DNA of 7,557 bases from an uncultured Bacteroidota bacterium (GCA_946479055.1 CAMLEX010000220.1:1-7557), one strand, 5' to 3'. Numbered from the stretch's first letter, positions 1-7,557 are shown. Notes: generated from the sequence alone by a model not told the origin. Translations and numbers: made by a program.

Positions 1-100
1 AAAGTAAAAATCTTTTGGGCATTAACACAGAATCTTTGCGGTTAAATCTTTTTACTTAAATTGTAAACATAGGAGAACGCGGAGAAAATACGCAAAGAGA
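1..100. repeat. Degenerate dispersed intergenic repeat-like block
   Basis: This stretch has no credible ORF and contains short matched elements. TCTTTGCG (33-40) is the reverse complement of CGCAAAGA (91-98). AAGTAAAAA (2-10) is the reverse complement of TTTTTACTT (49-57). AAATCTTTT occurs directly at 8-16 and 44-52. The wording 'ctttgcggttaaat' on the left and 'acgcggag...cgcaaagag' on the right resembles a family of scattered imperfect palindromes that I recall from intergenic DNA of Bacteroidota. The copy here would be eroded. Identification as a member of that family is from memory and cannot be confirmed from one copy. Confidence 0.4.
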
Positions 101-165
101 ACATAAGGTTTCGATATTGACCTGAATCTAATGGAAAATTACCATTGCACTTCAGAATAAACCAA

Positions 166-209
166 ACGCTTATAAGTATCCGCTGCACCAGGCTGTATAA
201 GCGTTATAC
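166..209. promoter_or_regulatory. Overlapping dyads upstream of the HTCS gene
   Basis: ACGCTTATA (166-174) is the exact reverse complement of TATAAGCGT (196-204), with a 21-base spacer. A second, mutually exclusive hairpin, GTATAA-GCG-TTATAC (195-209), uses the same right arm and is followed by a short T-rich run (210-217). The element lies about 80 bases upstream of the HTCS start codon. It could be an operator dyad, an attenuator-like leader structure, or the terminator of a gene left of the window. Only the symmetry is seen; the role is inferred. Confidence 0.35.
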
Positions 210-286
210 TTATTTTTCAACAGAGGGTACAAATTTTTATTTTTTGCTAAACAAAACTGTTTGGGTCATAGATATTACTTTTGTTA

Positions 287-3200
287 ATGATGTTTTACAA
301 ACACATAATTGCGATCTTGATTTGGGTGAGTGTAACGGACCATGTGTTTTCCCAATCCTCTCAATATTCATTCTCACGTCTTAATATTAATAATGGCTTG
401 TCCAATAACCAGGTTAATTGTTTTTATAAGGACAAACAAGGGTTTTTGTGGATCGGTACTATGTCCGGATTGAACCGCTATGATGGCTACCATTTTAAAA
501 TATTCCGGCACGATCAGAAGGATACCAGTTCACTAGCAGACGATTTTATTTCAAAAATAGTAGAAGGTCCGGGTAACAAACTTTGGATTGCAACAAGAAG
601 CGGCATGAATGTATTTGATCCGCTTACTGAAAAATTTTCCCGTAATACGGTTTCTGCATTAAATGAAGTTGGTATTGTCAGTGATTTGATAACCGATATC
701 CGGAAAGATACAAAAGGAGATTTCTGGTTTTTATCAGGAAGGAAAACGTTATACCGCTATAGCCAATCGGCAAAAAGAAGTACAGTTGTGTTCAAAACTC
801 TTTTTCAGCAAAATGAAATAGCTTCATTTGACATTGGTAAAAACGGTCATTGCTATATTATTCATACCAATGGTGTCATTACAATTCTGGACGCAGCCAC
901 CGGGACAACGATTAGCAGCAATAACATTCCGGCAAAAGTTTTTGGAAGTAGTCCCTTATTGTATTCAGTGTTTACGGATAATGACAATGAGTTGTGGATC
1001 TCTTTTCCCGCTCTCAATCCAAAAGGGGTTTTGCGATTGAATCCTGCAAACGGCAATTATACATTGCTGGAGAAAGATAAAGGGATGCCGAAGTTGAATA
1101 CAAATCTTGTCGTCAGTATTCAACAGGACAACCAGGATAATATCTGGCTATCTACCGATCATGGAGGTGTTAATATTTACAGTAAGAAAACAAATACAAT
1201 ACAATATCTTCTCCATAATGATGATGATAGTAAAAGTCTTAGCCAGAATAGTATTACCGCTTCGTATAAAGACAATACAGGGATCATCTGGCTGGGAACA
1301 TACAAGCAGGGTATTTCTTATTATCATGAAAATATCATTAAGTTTCCTGTGTACCGTCACCAGTTATCCAATCCTGCCAGTCTTCCTTTTGATGATGTAA
1401 ACCGGTTTGTGGAAGATGCAAAGGGAAATATATGGATCGGCACCAATGGCGGTGGTCTTATATATTATGACAGGACAGCGAATAGATTTATACAATATAA
1501 ACACCAGCCAGGTAATTTAAATAGCATAAGTAATAATGTAATTGTCAGTCTTTTTATTGATCATCAGCAAAAGCTATGGATCGGCAGCTATTATGGAGGC
1601 CTGGACTGTTATGATAATGGCCGGTTCCTTCATTATAAAAACGATCCGGCTGATCCAAATAGTCTTTCTGATAACAGGGTGTGGGAGATCTATGAGGATT
1701 CAAAAAAAAATCTGTGGGTAGGAACATTGAATGGAGGACTGAACCGTCTTGACAGGGAGAAAAATATTTTTTACCACATGAATGTTTCGCAACAAAATTC
1801 CATTGGTTCAAATTATATCTCCGCTATTACGGAAGACGGGCAGGGCAATCTTTGGGTGGGCACTGATAATGGAGTTGACGTAATTGATAATAAAAATAAT
1901 GTTACGCATTATGCCAATTATTCCGCTCAGCCGGACGGTTTGAGTAATAATAATATCATTTCTATTTTCCATGATAGTCGCGGTTTGCTATGGATAGGTA
2001 CCAGGGATGGATTAAATCTTTTTGATCCGAAGAAGAAAGGATTTATTTCTTTCAGAACAAATGAGGGGCTGCCCGGAAATACCATATTAAATATCCTGGA
2101 AGACGATCAGAAGCGTTTATGGATCAGTACCAACAACGGAGTAGCTAATATCACCGTTTTAACAGATGAAAATAAAAAGCTGACTATTAAATCGGTTAAT
2201 TATGATGAGTTGGATGGATTGCAGGGTACAGAATTCAATGAGAATGCGGCATTAAAAACATCCAAAGGTGAAATGATCTTTGGCGGAGCCAATGGTTTTA
2301 ATCTTTTTCATCCTTCTGCTATCAGATCTGATAAAGTAAACGCTGTTATTGTATTGACCGATCTGCAATTATTTAACAGGAGTGTGGTGATAAAGGAAAA
2401 AATAAATGGCAGGGTGATTCTTTCCAAGTCTGTATCAGAAACAAACTACATAGAACTACGGCATAATGAAAATATACTGGCTATCGAATTTGCCGCCTTG
2501 AATTTCTTCAACCCTGAAAAGATCCGGTATGCTTACAAGCTTGATGGGTTTAATAAGGATTGGGTTTATACGGATGGCGATATGCGAAAAGCTGTCTATA
2601 CCAACCTTGATCCCGGCAGTTATACATTCAGGGTAAAAGCTTCAGATGAGGATGGTGTGTGGGGCGAAGAAAAAACAATGCTTGCGATAAAGATCAGGCC
2701 GCCATTCTGGAAAACACCGCTTGCCTTTCTGTTATATGCTACCGTGATTTTTGCGGCCCTTTGGTTTGCCCGGCGAATTTTATTGGAAAGAGCAAGGATG
2801 CGGTTTGAAGTAGAGCAGCAACGGAATGAAGCTGAAAGAGTTCAACAGTTGGATGCGTTGAAAACAAAATTCTTTACCAATGTCAGTCATGAATTCAGGA
2901 CGCCACTAAGCCTGATTCTTTCGCCATTGGAAAAGATTGTCAAAAAAACGGGCGACCCGGATCAAAAAAAACAATTACAACTGGTACAGCGAAATGCTAA
3001 ACGATTGCTAAACCTGGTAAATCAATTACTCGACTTTCGGAAAATGGAAGTGCAGGAATTCAGTGTCCATCTTTCCCGTCAGGATATCATCAGCTTTATC
3101 CGTGACATCACTTTTTCTTTTTCTGATATTTCGGAGAAGAAAGACATTGAGCTGCTTTTCAAAACCAATATTGAAGTACTGGAGACTTATTTTGATAAGG

Positions 3201-4408
3201 ACAAACTGGAAAAAATTCTTTTCAATCTTTTATCCAATGCTTTTAAATACACTCCTGCCGCTGGTAAGGTGCAGGTAGAAGTAGTTTTTTCAGGAAATGA
3301 GATGGGTAGCAATTCAATTCAGCTCATCGTAAAAGATTCTGGTATTGGAATTCCTAAGGAGATGCACGAAAAAATATTTGAAAGATTTTACCAGCTTAGT
3401 TCTCCCGGTGACATACAAAGCAGCGGAAGCGGAATCGGCCTTGTTATAACCAAAGAGTTTGTCAAGCTGCATGGAGGTAGTATTGCTGTAGAAAGTGAAC
3501 CCGAAAAAGGTACTTCTTTTATAGTAACATTACCGGTACAGGATGTACAGGAAGTTCCGAAGATGAACGGCATGAGCGAAGAAACTATTTTATCAGTAGA
3601 TCAACCCATATCAACGGAGATTGAAACGGAAACGGTAATTGGCTTGTCAAAAAAACGCACTATCCTGCTGGTAGAAGACAATGAGGACTTTCGTTTTTAC
3701 CTCAAGGATAACCTTAAACAGACTTACCATGTAGCGGAGGCCATCAACGGAAAGGATGGATGGGCGAAAGCAAAAGAGCTGCAGCCTGACCTGGTAGTCA
3801 GTGATATTATGATGCCGGTTTTGAATGGAATCGATTTGTCAAAGAAAATAAAGACCGATCCCCGTACTTCTCATATCCCTGTTATTCTTCTGACGGCTAT
3901 GAGCAATGAAGAAACTGAATTGGAAGGCTTCAGGGCGGGTATCAACGATTATATTTCCAAGCCTTTTACTTTTGAGATACTTGCTTCCCGCATCAGGAGT
4001 TTGCTAAACCTGCAGGAGCAGCTTCGTAAAAAATTCCAGGGGCAAATAGAAATAACTCCGGCTGATGTAACGGTGACCCCGGTTGACGAAGATTTTATGA
4101 AACGGGCTTTTGAAACAGTGGAAAAGAATATGGACAATCCTGACTTCGGGGTAGAAGACCTGAGCCGGGAATTATTTATGAGCCGGGTGGCGCTGTATAA
4201 AAAACTTTTATCCATAACCGGGAAAACCCCGATTGAGTTCATCCGTATTATGCGGTTGAAAAGGGCTGCCCAATTGTTGCAAAAAAGCCAGCAAACCGTT
4301 TCTGAGATTGCCTACGAAGTCGGTTACAATAACCCCAAGATATTTACCAAATATTTCAAGGAAGAATTTGGTGTCACCCCTTCTCAATACCAGGCGCAAA
4401 AAGCCTGA
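287..4408 (+). CDS. Hybrid two-component system sensor/regulator (HTCS)
   Basis: This is a single-chain sensor, kinase and transcription activator of the Bacteroidota HTCS type, 1373 aa counted from the ATG at 287. A hydrophobic N-terminus (about residues 6-23, ending in VFS-Q) fits a signal peptide. Residues about 25-700 carry Reg_prop beta-propeller repeats of the LWIGT..GL..YD type. I count about 14 blades, enough for two seven-bladed propellers. A Y_Y_Y domain follows (about 728-805), then one membrane segment (about 812-828). HisKA has the H-box NVSHEFRTPLS with phospho-acceptor His868. HATPase_c has the N-box NLLSNAFKY, DSGIGIP and GSGIGL. A receiver (about 1123-1242) has the acidic VEDN motif, phospho-acceptor Asp1173 in VVSDIMMP, and the KPF lysine. 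An AraC/HTH_18 DNA-binding domain ends the protein (about 1268-1373). All key residues are present, so it looks functional. An in-frame TTG at 281 and an ATG at 290 are alternative starts; the ATG at 287 puts a short N-region before the signal peptide. There is no Shine-Dalgarno site, as is usual for the phylum. The ligand cannot be read from the sequence. The neighbouring GH31 suggests a xyloglucan-type or other xylosylated oligosaccharide. Confidence 0.95.
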   Translation: MMFYKHIIAILIWVSVTDHVFSQSSQYSFSRLNINNGLSNNQVNCFYKDKQGFLWIGTMSGLNRYDGYHFKIFRHDQKDTSSLADDFISKIVEGPGNKLWIATRSGMNVFDPLTEKFSRNTVSALNEVGIVSDLITDIRKDTKGDFWFLSGRKTLYRYSQSAKRSTVVFKTLFQQNEIASFDIGKNGHCYIIHTNGVITILDAATGTTISSNNIPAKVFGSSPLLYSVFTDNDNELWISFPALNPKGVLRLNPANGNYTLLEKDKGMPKLNTNLVVSIQQDNQDNIWLSTDHGGVNIYSKKTNTIQYLLHNDDDSKSLSQNSITASYKDNTGIIWLGTYKQGISYYHENIIKFPVYRHQLSNPASLPFDDVNRFVEDAKGNIWIGTNGGGLIYYDRTANRFIQYKHQPGNLNSISNNVIVSLFIDHQQKLWIGSYYGGLDCYDNGRFLHYKNDPADPNSLSDNRVWEIYEDSKKNLWVGTLNGGLNRLDREKNIFYHMNVSQQNSIGSNYISAITEDGQGNLWVGTDNGVDVIDNKNNVTHYANYSAQPDGLSNNNIISIFHDSRGLLWIGTRDGLNLFDPKKKGFISFRTNEGLPGNTILNILEDDQKRLWISTNNGVANITVLTDENKKLTIKSVNYDELDGLQGTEFNENAALKTSKGEMIFGGANGFNLFHPSAIRSDKVNAVIVLTDLQLFNRSVVIKEKINGRVILSKSVSETNYIELRHNENILAIEFAALNFFNPEKIRYAYKLDGFNKDWVYTDGDMRKAVYTNLDPGSYTFRVKASDEDGVWGEEKTMLAIKIRPPFWKTPLAFLLYATVIFAALWFARRILLERARMRFEVEQQRNEAERVQQLDALKTKFFTNVSHEFRTPLSLILSPLEKIVKKTGDPDQKKQLQLVQRNAKRLLNLVNQLLDFRKMEVQEFSVHLSRQDIISFIRDITFSFSDISEKKDIELLFKTNIEVLETYFDKDKLEKILFNLLSNAFKYTPAAGKVQVEVVFSGNEMGSNSIQLIVKDSGIGIPKEMHEKIFERFYQLSSPGDIQSSGSGIGLVITKEFVKLHGGSIAVESEPEKGTSFIVTLPVQDVQEVPKMNGMSEETILSVDQPISTEIETETVIGLSKKRTILLVEDNEDFRFYLKDNLKQTYHVAEAINGKDGWAKAKELQPDLVVSDIMMPVLNGIDLSKKIKTDPRTSHIPVILLTAMSNEETELEGFRAGINDYISKPFTFEILASRIRSLLNLQEQLRKKFQGQIEITPADVTVTPVDEDFMKRAFETVEKNMDNPDFGVEDLSRELFMSRVALYKKLLSITGKTPIEFIRIMRLKRAAQLLQKSQQTVSEIAYEVGYNNPKIFTKYFKEEFGVTPSQYQAQKA

Positions 4409-4412
4409 TTCA

Positions 4413-4458
4413 GAACACGGATAGCACAGCCGGTACCGCCAAAGCGGCTACCGTGTTC
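4413..4458 (+). terminator. Strong inverted repeat after the HTCS stop, probable terminator
   Basis: GAACACGG (4413-4420) pairs exactly with CCGTGTTC (4451-4458). Inside it, AGCCG (4428-4432) pairs with CGGCT (4445-4449). An alternative small hairpin CCGC-CAAA-GCGG lies at 4436-4447. The outer arm starts five bases after the TGA of the HTCS gene, the usual place for a transcription terminator. No clear T-tract follows (the next bases are CCATTCTTCGTATT), so it is not a textbook intrinsic terminator. It could instead protect the 3' end of the mRNA, or be part of an intergenic repeat, because 'aacacgga' echoes the repeat-like block further downstream. Confidence 0.5.
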
Positions 4459-4510
4459 CCATTCTTCGTATTAAAGATGTGGGTACGTGGTAGGCCGAAG
4501 CAGGAGATTT

Positions 4511-4575
4511 GAAAGATTTGCACGGATATTATCTGTGATAATCCATTGGTCAAGGTCATCTGTGTTCCATTCTAC
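4511..4575. repeat. Repeat-like block with imperfect hairpin
   Basis: The segment carries the words 'atttgcacggat', 'atctgtgataatcc' and 'ggtcatctgtgttcc'. I recall these as typical of a dispersed intergenic element in Bacteroidota built from 'cacggatt/aatctgtg' units. GGAT (4524-4527) and TATC (4530-4533) pair with GATA (4537-4540) and ATCC (4541-4544) around a TGT loop with a two-base bulge. Further out, AACACGGAT (4415-4423) is an imperfect complement of ATCTGTGTT (4558-4566), so the element may span from the HTCS terminator to here. Family membership needs genome-wide comparison. Confidence 0.35.
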
Positions 4576-4761
4576 ACTTTTTAAACAATTCCTAAGGGAA
4601 ATGTAAGCTCCAAATTTTATTACTGAAAATCAGGTGTTTGTATTTGTCTGGGAACATTTGATACCCCATATGAAAACATTACACCCCCATTGCTTATTCC
4701 ATTCGCAGGTAATTTAGCCCCATAAGATTTTGTTTATTTCTGATAGATTTTAACGATTGCT

Positions 4762-6396
4762 ATGCCAAAGTTTCTGCGCTTTTTTTTATGGATTATTCTA
4801 TGTGCCCCCTTATTTTCCCGTGCTAATGGCGAGACGTCATTTATCAAAACAGAAGATGGTGTAATCATTTATCCTGATGCAGACCTGGCCGGAAATACCC
4901 GGGCAATAAGACTACAGGTAATAACTGAAAATATTATTCGGGTAATAGCCAGTCCGGAAAAAGAATTTCCAGTTCAAAACAGCCTGATTACGGTTTATAA
5001 AAGCAGTCGTGTCTTACCTCCCTGGAATCTTGTTTCTGACACCGATAAAGACAAAATAACCCTAAAGACAAAATTTATTACAGCTATTGCCGACCTCAGT
5101 ACCGGCACTGTTGTCTTTTATGATGCCAACGGCAATAAGATATTGGGTGAGAAAAAAATGGGCCGTCATTTGGAGCAAACTGTTCTGGAAGGCAAAAAAA
5201 CTTATTCCATCACCCAGACATTTGCTACCACCAGCGAAGACGCTTTGTATGGCCTTGGACAGCACCAGGATGATGTATTCAATTATAAAGGACAACAGGT
5301 TAAATTATTTCAGAATAATACGGAAGTAGCCGTTCCTTTTTTGATATCTAGTAAAAATTACGGCATTCTTTGGGATAATTATTCTCTTACTACGGTGGGT
5401 GATATCCGTCCTTTCCGTCCTCTTTCCAGTCTTAATTTATTTTCTAAAAATGGGGAGCTGGGATGGCTGAGTGCATTATATAGTAATGATAAAAACAATC
5501 CTAAAGACATAGCGATTGAAAGAGCTGAATCCGCAATCAATCTCGAGTTTTTAAATGACTCAAAACTTTATTTACCCAAAGAGTTTAAACCTTTAAATGG
5601 GATTGTTAGCTGGCAAGGTAGTATCGTCAGTGATTTTACCGGCATTCATAAATTGAGATTAACCTATGGCGGCTACATAAAAGTTTGGCTAAATGGCCAG
5701 CTACTGCTCGACAGGTGGAGAAAGGCATGGAATCCAGCACCCGCATTACTGGACGTGAATCTTGAAAAGGGAATAGCAGCGCCCATTCGTATTGAATGGC
5801 TACCCGAGGGTGAAGAATCATATCTATCTTTTAAATGGCAGGAACCTGCCAATCCCAAAGAACAAAACAATTTCAGCTTTTCATCTGAAGCAGGACAGCA
5901 AGCGGATTATTATTTCATCTTTGGAAAAAATATGGATGAGGTCATTTCCGGTTACAGGGATATTACCGGTAAAGCCACCATCGTTCCGAAATGGGCTCTT
6001 GGTTTCTGGCAAAGCCGTGAACGATATAAAACCCAGGAAGAAATTCTAGCTACCGTTGCGGAATTCAGAAAGCGAAAAATTCCATTGGATAACATTGTGC
6101 TGGATTGGAGTTATTGGAAAGAAAACAATTGGGGCAGCCAGGAATTTGATGCTTCCCGGTTTCCCAATCCTGATAGCATGATCGATGTGCTGCATAAACA
6201 ATACAACACACGTTTGATGATCTCTGTGTGGCCCAAATTTTATGAAGGCATACCTGCTTATAATGAATTTGAAAAGAAAGGCTGGCTGTATAAAAGAAAT
6301 ATCGCCGACCGTCAGCGTGACTGGATCGGCAAGGGTTATGTCTCCACATTTTACGATGCCTTTAATGAAGATGCAGGAAAGGATTTTGGGAACTGA
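4762..6396 (+). CDS. GH31 alpha-xylosidase-like enzyme, N-terminal part, frameshifted
   Basis: This is the first 544 codons of a GH31 glycoside hydrolase, ended early by a TGA at 6394-6396 after a one-base loss. The start ATG is followed by a signal peptide (residues 1 to about 23, hydrophobic FFLWIILCAPLF, likely cut near ANG-E), so export to the periplasm is expected. Residues about 25-260 form the GH31 N-terminal beta-sandwich, including YGLGQHQDDVFNYKG. A PA14 domain is inserted at about 265-368 (WQGSIV, then GGYIKVWLNGQLLLDRWR). The sandwich then closes (YYFIFGKNMDEVISGYRDIT) and the (beta/alpha)8 barrel begins (VPKWALGFWQSRERY, IVLDWSYW with Asp448, SVWPKF). A PA14 insert in this place is known from xyloglucan-active GH31 alpha-xylosidases such as CjXyl31A and BoGH31A, which remove non-reducing-end alpha-1,6-xylose from xyloglucan oligosaccharides. 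The true frame continues at 6387. As written, the product lacks both catalytic aspartates and would be inactive. Other GH31 activities, such as alpha-glucosidase, are possible but less likely. Confidence 0.88.
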   Translation: MPKFLRFFLWIILCAPLFSRANGETSFIKTEDGVIIYPDADLAGNTRAIRLQVITENIIRVIASPEKEFPVQNSLITVYKSSRVLPPWNLVSDTDKDKITLKTKFITAIADLSTGTVVFYDANGNKILGEKKMGRHLEQTVLEGKKTYSITQTFATTSEDALYGLGQHQDDVFNYKGQQVKLFQNNTEVAVPFLISSKNYGILWDNYSLTTVGDIRPFRPLSSLNLFSKNGELGWLSALYSNDKNNPKDIAIERAESAINLEFLNDSKLYLPKEFKPLNGIVSWQGSIVSDFTGIHKLRLTYGGYIKVWLNGQLLLDRWRKAWNPAPALLDVNLEKGIAAPIRIEWLPEGEESYLSFKWQEPANPKEQNNFSFSSEAGQQADYYFIFGKNMDEVISGYRDITGKATIVPKWALGFWQSRERYKTQEEILATVAEFRKRKIPLDNIVLDWSYWKENNWGSQEFDASRFPNPDSMIDVLHKQYNTRLMISVWPKFYEGIPAYNEFEKKGWLYKRNIADRQRDWIGKGYVSTFYDAFNEDAGKDFGN

Positions 6397-7557
6397 TCTA
6401 TAAAAAAATATACAGCAAGGGAATTGATGCCTGGTGGATGGACGCCAGCGAACCTGATATTCTCTCCAATGTATCTCCCGAAAAAAGAAAGCAACAAATG
6501 TCACCAACGGCTATTGGGCCAGCCGCTGAAAACCTGAATGCTTATCCTTTGCAAAATTCGAAAGGCATATATGAAGGCCAGCGTTCTGTTGATCCCGATA
6601 AAAGGGTGTTTCTATTAACACGTTCTGGATTTGCAGGCTCGCAACGGTATGCTGCTGCAATTTGGAGCGGCGATATTGGTGCAAGATGGCCCGATATGAA
6701 AGCACAGATTTCTGCAGGTATTAATTTTTCGATGTCTGGTATTCCCTACTGGACAATGGATATTGGCGGCTTTGTAGTCGAAAAACGTTTTGAAAAACCG
6801 AATGAAAAAGACCTGGAAGAATGGCGTGAACTGATGACCCGCTGGTACCAATTTGGCGCTTTTGTACCACTGTTCCGTGTCCATGGTCAATATCCTTATA
6901 GGGAGATCTATAACACCGCACCGGAAGATCATCCTGCTTATAAAAGCATGCTTTATTATAATAAGCTACGCTATCGCTTAATGCCCTACATCTATTCGGT
7001 AGCTGGTATGACCTATCATGATAATTATACAATTATGAGAGGCTTGGTTATGGATTTTGCTAAGGATACTGCTGTTTTAAATATAGGTGATCAATACATG
7101 TTTGGCCCTTCTTTATTGATCAATCCTGTTTATGAATATCAGCAACGCAGCAAAGAATTGTATTTACCAAAAGGACAAGCATGGTATGATCTGTATTCAG
7201 GAAAGCGATACGAAGGTGGCCAGAAAATAAAGGCGGATGCACCTTATGAGACCATGCCTGTTTATGTAAAAGAAGGTTCTATTATTCCTTTTGGTCCCGA
7301 ACTGCAGTACACAGCTGAAAAGAAAGCGGATACCATCACCCTGCATGTATATACCGGCAAAAATGGTGAATTCACTTTATACGAAGACGAAGGGTTGAAT
7401 TATAATTATGAAAAAGGATTGTATTCAACCATTCAATTTCATTATACAGAAAGCGATAAAAAGATTACTATAGAAGAGAGAAAAGGAAATTTTCCTGGAA
7501 TGCTGAAGAAAAGATACTTCCGGATAAAATATATCACCAATGAAAAACCAATAGAGC
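6387..7557 (+). pseudogene. GH31 alpha-xylosidase-like enzyme, C-terminal part, right-truncated
   Basis: This is the continuation of the GH31 gene in a different frame, open without a stop from 6387 to the window edge. If one T is restored in the TTTT run at 6384-6387, the junction reads DFWELIYKKIYSKG and the full chain is at least 932 residues. It holds the catalytic nucleophile Asp561 in AWWMDASEPD (codon at 6441-6443) and the acid/base Asp638 in WSGDIGARW (codon at 6672-6674). The rest of the barrel follows (GIPYWTMDIGGF, FVPLFRVHGQ, then RYRLMPYIYS). After it come the C-terminal beta-domains (FGPSLLINPV, MPVYVKEGSIIP, FTLYEDEG, RYFRIKY). The family's PA14-bearing members end near 950-990 residues, so only a few dozen residues are probably missing past the edge. 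It has no natural start of its own: an ATG at 6438 codes for the residue just before the nucleophile. It therefore would not make a working enzyme alone. Whether this is a real mutation or a sequence error cannot be told from the window. Confidence 0.85.

Larger units (their letters stand above)
4409..4761. other. Intergenic region between HTCS and GH31 genes
   Basis: These 353 bases hold no credible coding sequence. The left part contains the inverted repeat that follows the HTCS stop. The middle contains a repeat-like block with a small hairpin. The right part (about 4580-4761) is AT-rich and should contain the GH31 promoter and any site bound by the HTCS. I could not find a convincing match to the Bacteroidota TAnnTTTG/TTTG promoter pair, nor a clean direct repeat that would mark an operator. 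The gap is long enough for the GH31 gene to be transcribed on its own rather than as a read-through from the regulator. Confidence 0.7.

Noticed and set aside
276..283. TACTTTTG, an exact match to the Bacteroidota -7 consensus TAnnTTTG
   Set aside because: It lies directly at the HTCS start codon and has no TTTG element at the expected distance upstream. The nearest one (260-263) leaves only 12 bases, so a promoter here would give a leaderless or truncated message.
145..384. 79-codon ORF upstream of and overlapping the HTCS start
   Set aside because: It overlaps the start of a certain gene in another frame, crosses the dyad region, and has a low-complexity composition typical of translated AT-rich non-coding DNA. 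No recognisable domain.
4735..4742. TATTTCTG as a -7 promoter element for the GH31 gene
   Set aside because: It has one mismatch to TAnnTTTG, no clear -33 TTTG partner, and would leave a leader of only about ten bases before the ATG at 4762. Such words are common by chance in AT-rich DNA.
4762..4842. Lipoprotein signal for the GH31 enzyme (Cys near residue 14)
   Set aside because: The cysteine is in IILCAP, within the hydrophobic core, and the residue before it is Leu rather than Gly, Ala or Ser. A standard signal peptidase I site after ANG fits better.
6046..6507. 153-codon reverse-strand ORF across the GH31 frameshift
   Set aside because: It is antisense to conserved GH31 barrel sequence on both sides of the break and shows no domain of its own. 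It is a shadow of the real gene.
6615..7032. Two reverse-strand ORFs of just over 100 codons
   Set aside because: Both lie antisense to the C-terminal GH31 part, which is unmistakable on the + strand. They are cysteine-rich and without recognisable motifs.

Overview
The window looks like a piece of a Bacteroidota genome, most likely from the Chitinophagaceae or a close relative. The evidence is the AT-rich DNA, genes without Shine-Dalgarno sites, a giant hybrid two-component system (HTCS) of the Reg_prop/Y_Y_Y/HisKA/HATPase/REC/AraC type, and intergenic motifs of the 'ctttgcggttaaat' and 'atctgtgttcc' kind that are scattered through genomes of this group. The lineage is inferred from architecture and style, not from a database search.

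Layout, all on the + strand. Positions 1-286 are non-coding. They hold a degenerate dispersed-repeat-like block (about 1-100) and a dyad-rich stretch (166-209) upstream of the first gene. Positions 287-4408 encode a complete HTCS of 1373 aa. Positions 4409-4761 are a 353-base intergenic region. It has a strong inverted repeat immediately after the HTCS stop (probable terminator), a second repeat-like block (about 4511-4575), and the presumed control region of the next gene. From 4762 to the right edge lies a GH31 glycoside hydrolase with a PA14 insert, most like the periplasmic alpha-xylosidases of xyloglucan degradation. Its reading frame is broken by one missing base at about 6384-6387. Codons before the break are in one frame (4762-6396). 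Everything after it, including the catalytic nucleophile and acid/base aspartates, is in another frame (6387 to the edge), with no further stops. The 3' end of the gene is cut off by the window.

Working model: the HTCS senses a glycan fragment in the periplasm through its propeller domains and activates nearby carbohydrate-use genes through its AraC-type DNA-binding domain. The adjacent GH31 enzyme would be one of those genes and would trim alpha-xylosyl units from imported oligosaccharides. No SusC/SusD pair or other hydrolase lies in the window, so the polysaccharide utilisation locus is only partly visible. I found no sign of an undescribed defence, mobile or RNA system. The most notable observation is the frameshift in the GH31 gene.
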